In this document: positions 53,926 through 61,571 of the stretch, one piece after another
How the letters are laid out: every line of letters begins with the position of its first letter
Position numbering within the stretch: position 1 is the stretch's first letter
DNA from: Oceanicola sp.
GTDB lineage: Bacteria; Pseudomonadota; Alphaproteobacteria; Rhodobacterales; Rhodobacteraceae
DNA: 64,000 nucleotides
Reading direction: 5' to 3'
Assembly: GCA_017792405.1 (NCBI GenBank)
Contig: CP051231.1
Coordinates: 2,612,062 to 2,676,061 of the forward strand
Notes under the pieces: model-generated
What the model was told of the DNA's origin: nothing
What the model saw: only the letters and a program-made list of their open reading frames with translations
The model's database searches: none
Made by a program: the position numbers and the translations under genes

Positions 53926-55070
53926 TGGCCTGGCGCCCGCAGCCCCGGATGCATGGCGTGCGGGTGAAGGACTGGGCCGAACGCGCCGTCTTCGTGCTGG
54001 TCTTCGCCGTCGGGTGCGGTGGGATCATCCTGTTAAAGGCACTCAACACCCCTGCCTGGTGGCCCGCCGTCTTTGCGGCAGGGATGATCGCCCTTTATGC
54101 CGGGGTCGCCATGCTGCTCGGCCGGGTCCAGCTCGAGCCCGAGATGGTGGGAGACAACTGCTACTACCTGGGCTTCCTCTTCACCCTCACCAGCCTGTCC
54201 TACACACTGGCTCAGCTGGCCTTCACAGATGGCGGTATCGACGCCCGCACCGAGATGATCGGCAAGGTCATCGCGGGTTTCGGAGTCGCACTCTTTTCCA
54301 CGATCGTCGGCGTGTTCCTTCGGGTGGTGCTGATGCAGGTCCGCCCCGATATCGTGGCCCGCGACCGCGAGATGCATATAGAGCTGCACGAGTCAGTGCG
54401 TGAGTTCCGCCGTCAGCTGGCAAATTGCATCGTCGGGGTGAAACAGTTCACCACCGAGACGATCCAGCATGCGGAGGAACGCGACCGCAAGATCGCCGAG
54501 AGCCTGGAAAGCGCGCGCGCCACCTTCGCCGAACAAAGTGAGAGTTCGATGAACGAACTCGCGGCCAAGACCGAAATGATGATCTCCGAACTTCTGGACG
54601 GGATCAGGGTTGCCAGCCTGAAATCCGCCGAGGAGGCCGGAGCGCGGCTGTCGGAGGAAGTGAGCGCGGCCGCTCGCGCGCCAGTGGAACGGTTCGGGGC
54701 TATGCTCGCCCACGCAGCGGAAGCCTCCGAGGAGCTTGGCCGGGCGCAGGGCCGCGCCGCCGCCGGGATTGAGGAGCGGAGCCGCGAGATCGAGAGGCAT
54801 CTGAGGGCCCTCGCCACCAGCCTGGAGGACAGCCGCAAGGGCATGGAGAGCGCCCTCGAAGCCCTTGCGCCGGAGAAACTGGCAGAGACCGTAAGCCAGT
54901 TGCGCACGGGCCTCGGCAGCAGCTCCGAGGAGATCGAGGCAGCCCTCTCCCGATTGCGCGACAGCATCCGCCACGGCACACAGCGGCTGGAGGAGAGCTT
55001 CGTCACCGTCGAGTCCGCGGCCCTCGCCAGCCGGCGTCGCTTCCCCTTCTTCGGACGAAAGGCGACCTGA
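53925..55070 (+). CDS. MotA/TolQ/ExbB-like channel protein with long coiled-coil tail (ZorA-like, operon gene C)
   Basis: The 381-residue protein has four membrane helices (about 20-38, 47-66, 79-100, 112-137). The third and fourth, GDNCYYLGFLFTLTSLSYTL and VIAGFGVALFSTIVGVFLRV, have the small/Thr-rich pattern of MotA/TolQ/ExbB proton channels (compare G-L-L-G-T-V-x-G and A-L-x-x-T-x-x-G). After helix 4 comes a roughly 240-residue cytoplasmic region that is almost wholly helical and Glu/Ala/Arg-rich. This matches the long tail of ZorA proteins and is unlike ExbB or TolQ. It is translationally coupled to gene B (TGATG), and gene D starts 3 nt after its stop. It would form the ion-driven stator or motor with gene D. 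Confidence 0.8.
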   Translation: MAWRPQPRMHGVRVKDWAERAVFVLVFAVGCGGIILLKALNTPAWWPAVFAAGMIALYAGVAMLLGRVQLEPEMVGDNCYYLGFLFTLTSLSYTLAQLAFTDGGIDARTEMIGKVIAGFGVALFSTIVGVFLRVVLMQVRPDIVARDREMHIELHESVREFRRQLANCIVGVKQFTTETIQHAEERDRKIAESLESARATFAEQSESSMNELAAKTEMMISELLDGIRVASLKSAEEAGARLSEEVSAAARAPVERFGAMLAHAAEASEELGRAQGRAAAGIEERSREIERHLRALATSLEDSRKGMESALEALAPEKLAETVSQLRTGLGSSSEEIEAALSRLRDSIRHGTQRLEESFVTVESAALASRRRFPFFGRKAT

Positions 55071-55073
55071 CCG

Positions 55074-56840
55074 ATGAGCCTTGCCACACCCACTCAGCAG
55101 GTTAGCGACCGCAGCTTCCGCCGCGGCGCCATCATGGGTCTGACGATCGCCGAGTCCTTCGTGCTCCTGGTTTTCTGCCTGCTCCTGCTCTTCACACTCT
55201 GGCAGTTCAACACGCTGCGCGAGGCCGAGCGGGAGAAGGTAGCAGTGGAGGATCCGGCGGCGGTGAAACTAGCCGCAGAGCTCAAGGCCGACGGCACCTT
55301 GCAGGCGGTGATCGACCTCAAGGCCAAGAACATCGACATTCGCGAGTTCTCGGGTTTCGCCGAGGCCGACGAGATGATGCGCTGGATGACCGAGCCCGAG
55401 CGCCGCCGACTGATGAAGGGCCTAGCCAGACTGGAAGAGACCGATATTGTCACCTTGGCCAATGCCGTCGAGGTTCCGAAGACCATCCCCAACCTGGACT
55501 TCCTGCAGGACGATCTGCTGCTGCAGGCGCTGCAGGCTCTGGCGGGCTTCTCGAAGGAGAAGCGCCAGCTCTTTCTGGAGGCCGCAACTGAAGACCGGCT
55601 GGCGGCGATGCAGGCAATGGCCGAGGCAGGGATTTCACCGGATACCCCCGGCTTCACCAAGGCGGCGGACTTCATAGCCGAAGCCGCGACCGACCCCGCC
55701 CTTCTGGATCTTGCCGCGATGCTGGCGAGCCTTTCGCCGAAGACCCGCGAGGCCATGCGACGGCTAGGCCAGTCCGGCGGCCTAGAGGCCCTGGGCGATG
55801 ACGTCGACCTCGCCGCCCGCCTGGCGGAAGCCGAGGGCGCGCTGCGGGGGATCTCAGGCGCTCTCGTAGAGGCGGCTGAGGCGGAGGCCAAGCTCGCCCG
55901 GAGCCTGCGCAGCACGCTCGGCGGGATCGTGGCCGAGGTCGACGGCCAGATTCTCGACGACGGTTCCATCGTGCTTCCCGAGGATGTGGTCTTCGAGCAG
56001 GGTAGCGCGCGCATACGCCCAAAATTACAGGAGTTTCTTGCCCAGGCATGTCCGCCATGGATGGAGCTCTTGCGCACCTCCGGCCTCGACATCGGCTCGG
56101 CCGAGATCCAAGGCCATGCCTCGCGCGAGTGGCGGGCGGGCACGCCGGATGACCTTGCCTATCGCAACAACCTTCAGCTCTCGCAGGAACGCTCCCGGAA
56201 CGTGCTTAACTACTGCCTCGGCCAGCTCAAGGAACCCGCCACCGCCGCCTGGTCCCGTGAGCACGCCATCGCCGTGGGTTACTCTTCCTCGCGGCCGATC
56301 GTCTCGGAAGGGGAGATCAACGACGAGCTCTCCCGCCGGGTAGTCTTCTCCATCGGCCTCGACCGCAAGAAGCTGCTCGATGCGGTCGGAGAGCGCAGCT
56401 CGCGGACATTGGTGTCCAACCTGCAAAAGGGGGAAATCTTCGGCGGTCCCGCACGGGTGATCGACGGCGACACACTGGATATCGAAGGGCTTAAGGTCCG
56501 GCTCTCGGGCATCGACGCCCCGGAAAAGGGGCAGACCTGCACTGGCAGCTCAGGCGCCCAGGTCAATTGCGGGACGGAATCGGCAGTGGCATTGTCCGAC
56601 CTGATCGGCAGCAGCCATGTCAGCTGCTCGCACGAGACGGTCGACAGATACGGCCGTTCGGTCGCCACCTGCAAAGTGCATGGCAAGGATCTCGGTGCCG
56701 CCATGGTGGATGCTGGAAAGGCAAGGGCCTTCGTTCAATACTCGCAGGCCTATGTGGCCAATGAACTAGCAGCCAAGGCCGAGGGTCGCGGCCTCTGGCA
56801 GGGCAGTTTCGAGGCACCCTGGGACTATCGCAAGGAGTGA
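55074..56840 (+). CDS. MotB/ZorB-like OmpA-domain protein fused to a staphylococcal-type nuclease (operon gene D)
   Basis: The 588-residue protein has one N-terminal membrane helix (about 20-45, with Glu27 in it) and a helical periplasmic linker (about 50-295). An OmpA/MotB peptidoglycan-binding domain follows (about 298-430; FEQGSARIRPKLQEFLA, IQGHASREW, NNLQLSQERSRNVL, NDELSRRVVFSI). The C-terminal thermonuclease domain (about 457-588) has every catalytic residue of the SNase family: Asp466 (DGDT), Arg476 and Asp481/Glu484 (VRLSGIDAPE), and Arg528 (DRYGRS). Four Cys (489, 499, 518, 533) fit disulfides in an oxidising compartment. The topology places both domains in the periplasm. The fusion of a stator-type OmpA domain to a nuclease is unusual. 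Confidence 0.85.
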   Translation: MSLATPTQQVSDRSFRRGAIMGLTIAESFVLLVFCLLLLFTLWQFNTLREAEREKVAVEDPAAVKLAAELKADGTLQAVIDLKAKNIDIREFSGFAEADEMMRWMTEPERRRLMKGLARLEETDIVTLANAVEVPKTIPNLDFLQDDLLLQALQALAGFSKEKRQLFLEAATEDRLAAMQAMAEAGISPDTPGFTKAADFIAEAATDPALLDLAAMLASLSPKTREAMRRLGQSGGLEALGDDVDLAARLAEAEGALRGISGALVEAAEAEAKLARSLRSTLGGIVAEVDGQILDDGSIVLPEDVVFEQGSARIRPKLQEFLAQACPPWMELLRTSGLDIGSAEIQGHASREWRAGTPDDLAYRNNLQLSQERSRNVLNYCLGQLKEPATAAWSREHAIAVGYSSSRPIVSEGEINDELSRRVVFSIGLDRKKLLDAVGERSSRTLVSNLQKGEIFGGPARVIDGDTLDIEGLKVRLSGIDAPEKGQTCTGSSGAQVNCGTESAVALSDLIGSSHVSCSHETVDRYGRSVATCKVHGKDLGAAMVDAGKARAFVQYSQAYVANELAAKAEGRGLWQGSFEAPWDYRKE

Positions 56841-56887
56841 CCGCTCCTTCATCGCCAGAAGAATTCAACAGCGGAGGCCGTTCGTGA

Positions 56888-57157
56888 CCGCCCCCAGACC
56901 GTCTCTGCCTCAGCCTGGTCAACCGCCGCCAGCTGCGATCGGGCAATTTTCGCAACGAAGAGAACGGCGCCGTGCTGCTGAACGAGGGCCGCGAGACCGT
57001 GCTGAAGGCCTGGCAAGCCCGCAAGCGTGACGTGCTGGAGCATCCGTTCTTCGCCGAGAAGGCCCTGCTCGGGATGTTCCCCCAACTCCAGGCGCAACTT
57101 CTTGCGCGCCACCTTCGCGGCGAGATTGATGGCTACCCCGCCTGGGTCTGCCGTTGA
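56888..57157 (+). pseudogene. cas1: Truncated cas1 (type I-C), C-terminal remnant
   Basis: An open frame without a proper start encodes about 89 residues with the end of a type I-C Cas1: DRLCLSLVNRRQL, LLNEGRETVLKAWQARKRD, HPFFAEKALLGMFPQLQAQL, LARHLRGEIDGYPAW. The N-terminal three-quarters, with the metal-binding catalytic residues, is missing. Weak similarity (EAVRDRP) continues upstream at about 56874 in another frame, so there is also a frameshift or deletion. The gene ends 1 nt before the cas2 start. The remnant begins right where the nuclease operon ends, which suggests that island insertion or a later deletion removed the rest of the cas operon. Confidence 0.85.
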
Positions 57158-57158
57158 G

Positions 57159-57449
57159 GTGCTGGTGCTTGTCACATATGACGCGCGCACCAACTCGGCT
57201 GCCGGGCGTCGCCGCCTGCGCCAGGTGGCGGCGGCCTGCCTCGACTACGGCCAGCGGGTTCAGCATTCGGTCTTCGAGTGCGACATTGACCCGGCCCGAT
57301 GGGTCGCCCTGCGCGCCCGATTAATCGAGGAGAGCGACCCGAAGCAGGGTAGCCTGCGGTTCTACAGTGTCGGTGCCAACTGGCGTGCTAGGGTTGAACA
57401 CATCGGCGCGAGGCCAGCCACCGATTTCGACGGCCCGCTGATCTTCTGA
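57159..57449 (+). CDS. cas2: CRISPR-associated endoribonuclease Cas2 (type I-C)
   Basis: The 96-residue protein is full length for Cas2 of the I-C subtype: LVLVTYDARTNSAAGRRRLRQV, then ACLDYGQRVQHSVFEC, WVALRARLIEESDPKQGSLRFY, GANWRARVEHIGARP and GPLIF. The conserved Asp near the N terminus (TYDA) is present. GTG 57159 is proposed because it gives the family length and sits at the end of cas1. An in-frame ATG at 57129 would overlap cas1. With cas1 truncated and no other cas gene present, it has no adaptation partner here. It appears intact, so loss of cas1 may be recent. Confidence 0.88.
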   Translation: MLVLVTYDARTNSAAGRRRLRQVAAACLDYGQRVQHSVFECDIDPARWVALRARLIEESDPKQGSLRFYSVGANWRARVEHIGARPATDFDGPLIF

Positions 57450-57627
57450 GCTGCGAACCCCAAGCGACCCGCCTGTCAGGCGGACTTTCACGCAGGGTAA
57501 GTTTCGTTCATAATCAAGTCCTTAACATCTCGAAGTCGCAGGCTGGGATGGAAGAAGCCCGCTTCGCAACGTGTTTCCCGCCAGATCAGAATTTCCCCTC
57601 ACCACCACAAGCCCTTAAAACCACCCC

Positions 57628-57857
57628 GTCGCCCCCCAACCCGAGGGCGTGGATAGAAACACGGCTCGGGGGATCATGTGCCCGACCACCAGGAGGTCGC
57701 ACCCCACCCGGGGGGGCGTGGATAGAAACTTGCGCTGCGCCGCCCGGCACTGAGGCCGGACATGCCGCCCCCACCCGGGGGCGTGTATAAAACCAACCTA
57801 GCCAAACTTTTGGCGCGCGTGTCGAAGTGTCGCCCCACCTGAGTTGGCGGATCAAAC
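57628..57857 (+). CRISPR. Short, decaying type I-C CRISPR array (4 clear repeats)
   Basis: Repeats occur at 57628-57660, 57696-57729, 57764-57793 and 57829-57857. Spacers are 35, 34 and 35 nt. The first two repeats begin GTCGC and end GGCGTGGATAGAAAC, as in type I-C arrays. The third has small deletions (GTGTATAAAAC end) and the fourth is strongly diverged (GTCGCCCCACCTGAGTTGG...ATCAAAC). The leader would be the roughly 180 nt after cas2. Two further candidates keep the 64-66 nt period, at 57893-57922 and 57959-57988. Decay increases away from cas2, as expected for the trailer end of an array that no longer acquires spacers. Confidence 0.82.
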
Positions 57858-58484
57858 ATGTTTGGAAGAGACCAGCCTGTGAACGAAGCCCGGTCGCCGC
57901 CACTGTGTGCTGTTGAAAAAGCGCCGCTGCGGAGGAGTGGTGTGCTGGTATCGGCGGGCTGCTCCACCTGTCCGTCAGGGGAACAACCGATGCATCTCGC
58001 TTGGAGCACGTCGAGCTTTTCTTCAACCCCCGTCCCACCTGCCTATCCTTGGCGCAAGTCGCCTAACCACAGCGGCAGATTTGGGAACCCCGGAAGCGTC
58101 GGCACGGAGACGTATGCGAATGGTAGCGCAGTGGATTCTCTAGGACTTCGAAGGGATCCGCCGACCATGGTCTCGCCAGCCTTTTCTCCTGAGCTGCTGC
58201 GTCCGTTCACAATCTTGGTCCTTTCGCGAAATCGAAAACCGGCCCCGTGCACCCGCCTCCTGAGAAGTGAGATTAGGAGTTCCGTGTGCGCCACGGCGGC
58301 CCCTTGAACGCCGAAGATCTGGAAGGCGTCCAGCTTGGGAGTGTGCCGGAGTCCAGCACTCCGATCGCGCAAGCGACCTCAGCGCAGCGGATAGGTGACT
58401 GAAATCCAGTGCTGCTGGAAACTTCCATGAACCAAGTCTTTCCGATGACCGCTCCCCACCACAAGCTTGCCGATTGGGACTCTG
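57858..58484. other. Gene-free region beyond the CRISPR array
   Basis: About 630 nt lie between the last clear repeat and the convergent acyl-CoA ligase. The first 130 nt contain the two highly diverged repeat-like units. I found no convincing coding region in the remainder on either strand, no tRNA and no terminal inverted repeat. Short open frames overlap the ligase gene end and have no recognisable motif. It may hold decayed mobile DNA and the right edge of the island. Confidence 0.5.
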
Positions 58485-60095
58485 TCAGGCACCATCCGCG
58501 TTCAATTCTTTCGGTCGCGATACGTTCAGGAGAGCGGCATCGCGGATTGCCTTCTTGTCGATCTTGCCGGTCTGGTTGGTCGGCAGTGGGTCCGACTGCA
58601 CATGCCAAAGTGTCGGGACCGCGAAGGACGCGATTTTGCCCTTCAGCTGGTTGCGCAGGCGCGCTTCGGTGACGGGATTGCGAGTCACCACCACTGCCAT
58701 CACCTCTTCGCCCAGATCCGGATGCGGCACACCGAAAGCTACGACCTCGACGACCTCCGGCAAAGCGGCAATGGCCGTTTCAACAGCGGAGGGCGCAATG
58801 TTCTCGCCACCACGAATGATCATTTCCTTGCTGCGGCCGGTGATCCAGAGTCGCCCGGTCTCGTCCATCCTACCAAGGTCGCCGGTGTGCAAGTAGCCTT
58901 CCTCGTCAATCGGTGAGCTTTCGATGCCGTAGTAGCCCGACATGAGCGTCGGCGCGCGCACCAGCACTTCGCCATCCGGCAGGCCCTCGCGCGGGGCGAT
59001 CTTGACCTCCACGAGCTTCAGCGGGCGGCCGCAGGTGCCGGGATACCGTTCGGTTTCTGCTGCAGAGGCAGTGGTGGCCGGTCCGGTGTTTTCAGTCATG
59101 CCGTAGCCGAGCGCCACCTTGATCGCAGCGCCTGAGAGGCCGTTCTGGAGCTTCTTGACCAGATCGGCGCTGACCGGCGTGCCGCCGGTGCCGATCGAGC
59201 GGAGGCTGCTCAGATCGCGTTTCTGCGCCTCGGGGTGATCGAGCACGCGGGTCAGCATGGTGGGCACCGCAGACCAGCGGTTGACGCCATGGCGCGCCAC
59301 CAAGTCGACGACCTCGCCCGGGTCGAAACGACCGCCTGGAAACACCAAGGTGTTGCCGACCGCCACGCTGCGGAGCATCACCTGCGGACCGCCGATGTGA
59401 AACAGCGGGCCGGTGTGCAGCACCGTCTCGGTGCGCTCCGGATCGAATTTCAACGGCAGCTGGCGCGTGATGTCGAGCATCATCTGCAGGCCCGAAAGTA
59501 GCGCCCGGTGGGGAAGAACCACAGCTTTGGCGCGGCCCTCGGTGCCGGAAGTAAAGACGATGATTGCGGTCTCGTTCTCGCCGGCCGGGGTGCCGTTCGG
59601 GTTGGGCGCCTGGGGCAGGTCTTCGGCCGCCGCGGCCTCGTCAGCCGGCCAGGGGCCGAGCCTTTGGCCGGAGAGGCGCTCGGGCTTGATCGTGGCATCG
59701 GCCAGCACCAGTCGCGGCTGAATCAGCTCTAGCGCGTAGTCGACCTCATTCTGCCCCCACCAGGCATTGGCCAGCACGGGGATCGCGCCCAGCTGCAGGC
59801 AAGCCCAGAAGTTCATCACCCAGTCCGGGCTGTTCCAGCCCAGTAGCATGACCTTGTCGCCGCCGGAGATGCCCTCGGCTGCGAGCGTGCGGGCCTTGTC
59901 GGCCGCACCGCGCCGCAACCCCGCGAAGCTTACGACCCGGTCTCCTTGGCAGAGATGCGGGCGGTCGCCCCAACGGTCCATCACGCCGAGGAGCTGCGCC
60001 ACATGGCGCGGCCGTTCGGCATACATCCTCAGCGGCACACCGCCGAAAGTTTCTTCGACGATCTCCGTCGACCAGCGGATCGGCTCCTGGTCCAT
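58485..60095 (-). CDS. AMP-forming acyl-CoA ligase
   Basis: The 536-residue protein is an ANL-superfamily adenylating enzyme. It has the phosphate loop IIVFTSGTEGRAKAVVLPH, the A5-type YGMTENTGP, GYLHTGDLGRM, GRSKEMIIRGGENIAP, and the C-terminal catalytic Lys in PTNQTGKIDKKAI. It activates a carboxylic acid with ATP and CoA. The acid is unknown. SD GGGAGGAG precedes ATG 60095. It lies 24 nt downstream of the dehydratase gene in one operon, which suggests a fatty-acid-like or aromatic side-chain degradation route. Confidence 0.9.
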   Translation of the reverse strand: MDQEPIRWSTEIVEETFGGVPLRMYAERPRHVAQLLGVMDRWGDRPHLCQGDRVVSFAGLRRGAADKARTLAAEGISGGDKVMLLGWNSPDWVMNFWACLQLGAIPVLANAWWGQNEVDYALELIQPRLVLADATIKPERLSGQRLGPWPADEAAAAEDLPQAPNPNGTPAGENETAIIVFTSGTEGRAKAVVLPHRALLSGLQMMLDITRQLPLKFDPERTETVLHTGPLFHIGGPQVMLRSVAVGNTLVFPGGRFDPGEVVDLVARHGVNRWSAVPTMLTRVLDHPEAQKRDLSSLRSIGTGGTPVSADLVKKLQNGLSGAAIKVALGYGMTENTGPATTASAAETERYPGTCGRPLKLVEVKIAPREGLPDGEVLVRAPTLMSGYYGIESSPIDEEGYLHTGDLGRMDETGRLWITGRSKEMIIRGGENIAPSAVETAIAALPEVVEVVAFGVPHPDLGEEVMAVVVTRNPVTEARLRNQLKGKIASFAVPTLWHVQSDPLPTNQTGKIDKKAIRDAALLNVSRPKELNADGA

Positions 60096-60119
60096 TTTTG
60101 ACTCCTCCCTGAAGCGCCT

Positions 60120-61268
60120 TCAGCCCCGCTTCGGCAGCGCAATGATAGCGGTGCCCGGCATGCAGTTGTCGCCGCGCTGGTTGCTTGCCCATGTGGTGAC
60201 GTGGATGACGTGATCGCCGTCCGCATCCACCTCTTTGGCCTCGACCCGGCCACCGAGGCGGAGCACGTCGGATAGGTAGACATGGGCCCGATACTGGCTG
60301 TTGGCCTGTTTCAGCCGCGCGTCGTCGCCCATCCAGTAGGTCAGCGCGTGAATCTGCCATGCGGTGCGCTGCACGCCCACGTCATAGGCCGCCTGCGCGC
60401 CTTGGAAGCGGGCGGCGTAGTCGCTGTAATGCACCGAGTAGACCGGTTCGAGCGCATGGGTGTTCGGATCGCGGAACGCCCATTTGGGATGCCGGCGATA
60501 CTGCTTCAACGAGACCTTGTGGGCCGCCAGACGGGGGATTGGCGCGGCCCCGGAGGCCACGAAGGCGATCTCGTCGGTCAGGCCGATCGGCCCCTTTGTG
60601 ATGGTGTCCAACTCGTCGCCGACGTTGATGTCGTCCCAGTAGCGCGGATCGCTGCCCCGTGGTGTTTCGGCGAGGATTTCGTTCTCGATCTGCTCGATCT
60701 CGTCAGCACTCCAGTTATGCGGCAGCTCGATCTTGCGGCCCTCACGGCGTTTCTGCATCTCGCTGCGCTCGTAGCGCATCCGGGAGCAGATGAACCGGGC
60801 CACCAGCTCGTCGTTCTGGTTGCGGTATTCCTGACGGATGTAGTCTTTGATCCGGCGGCCGCCGAAGTTGCTCTCGACCGGGTCGTCGAAGCCATCGAAG
60901 TAAACCCGGGCCAAGATCCTGTCGCCCTCGCGGATCGGCGCGAAGAAATCCATCTTGGTTTCGGCATGGAAGCCGCCGAGGCCGGGCCAGCCGAATTGCA
61001 CCGAAGCCATGCAGGCGAGGATGAAGCTCGGCGGCGCCATGATGCCGCCATGCACTGACTGCGCGGCATAGTCGGGATCGGTGTAGAGCGGGTTGTCGTC
61101 GCCGATTCCTTCGCAGTAGCGCAGGATCGCGTGGCGGGTGGCGTATTCGTGGTTCACGCAGCCGTCGGTCCGCAGCTCGGTCCCGATCATGCCGCGCATC
61201 TTATCCATCATCTCATCCGTGAGCTTTCCACGGGCAAGTTCGTTGGTGATTTCCTTGACGTCGCTCAT
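60120..61268 (-). CDS. MaoC/FAS1-like dehydratase (hot-dog fold)
   Basis: The 382-residue protein contains two hot-dog domains. The N-terminal one is the FAS1-like dehydratase type (ATRHAILRYCEGIGDDNPLYTDP, HGGIMAPPSFILACMA, AETKMDFFAPIREGDRI, VARFICSRMRYER). The C-terminal one (about 220-382) is more diverged, with YRAHVYLSDVLRLGG. Such proteins hydrate enoyl-CoA or dehydrate 3-hydroxyacyl-CoA. It is the first gene of the operon with the acyl-CoA ligase and is divergent from the IclR regulator, with an operator-like palindrome in between. Confidence 0.8.
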   Translation of the reverse strand: MSDVKEITNELARGKLTDEMMDKMRGMIGTELRTDGCVNHEYATRHAILRYCEGIGDDNPLYTDPDYAAQSVHGGIMAPPSFILACMASVQFGWPGLGGFHAETKMDFFAPIREGDRILARVYFDGFDDPVESNFGGRRIKDYIRQEYRNQNDELVARFICSRMRYERSEMQKRREGRKIELPHNWSADEIEQIENEILAETPRGSDPRYWDDINVGDELDTITKGPIGLTDEIAFVASGAAPIPRLAAHKVSLKQYRRHPKWAFRDPNTHALEPVYSVHYSDYAARFQGAQAAYDVGVQRTAWQIHALTYWMGDDARLKQANSQYRAHVYLSDVLRLGGRVEAKEVDADGDHVIHVTTWASNQRGDNCMPGTAIIALPKRG

Positions 61269-61286
61269 TCTCCACCCTTTCGCCGT

Positions 61287-61304
61287 TGTTCGATATTATG
61301 AACA
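61287..61304. promoter_or_regulatory. Palindrome, probable IclR-family operator
   Basis: TGTTC-GATATTAT-GAACA is a perfect inverted repeat beginning 19 nt upstream of the dehydratase start. The core GTTCGATA is the same half-site seen in PcaU/PobR/PcaR-type IclR operators. It lies on the operon side of the 303-nt divergent region whose other flank is the IclR gene. The rest of that gap is lower in GC and shows no gene. Confidence 0.6.
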
Positions 61305-61571
61305 GATAAACGTAATTGCGAACCTTATGCCGGGGCGAGACCTTTGTGTCAACTGGCTCCGAACCCAAGCACAATGAAAGCGGCCGGTTTCGCCGTTTGG
61401 GTCGCGCCGATCATTGGGCTGTATCGTTGACCGGCCGTTTGAGATGGACTGGCTCCAGGGCGGTCACAAAGTGTAAGGTCCTTGAAGCATTGAACGGCAA
61501 TTGCAATCAGGGTCTGGAATTAGGCTTGATGCGCCGGGCAAGACGCGCACGGCAAGCAAAGGGAAGATGGC

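Noticed and set aside
56832..56849. Hairpin AAGGAG-N6-CTCCTT at the end of the nuclease gene as terminator
   Set aside because: The stem is only 6 bp, partly inside the coding sequence and not followed by a T-run.
58026..58060. A possible seventh CRISPR repeat (CCCACCTG...TTGGCG)
   Set aside because: It shares a few short words with repeat 4, but the period is off and the similarity is too low to claim.
49700..58484. Flanking direct repeats as attL/attR for the integrase
   Set aside because: I looked for a shared 15-20 nt word between the left edge and the region beyond the nuclease operon or CRISPR array and could not identify one by eye. No tRNA flanks the integrase.
58043..58484. Small minus-strand frames as an insertion-sequence remnant
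   Set aside because: No transposase motif or terminal inverted repeat could be recognised. They are left as unexplained non-coding sequence.
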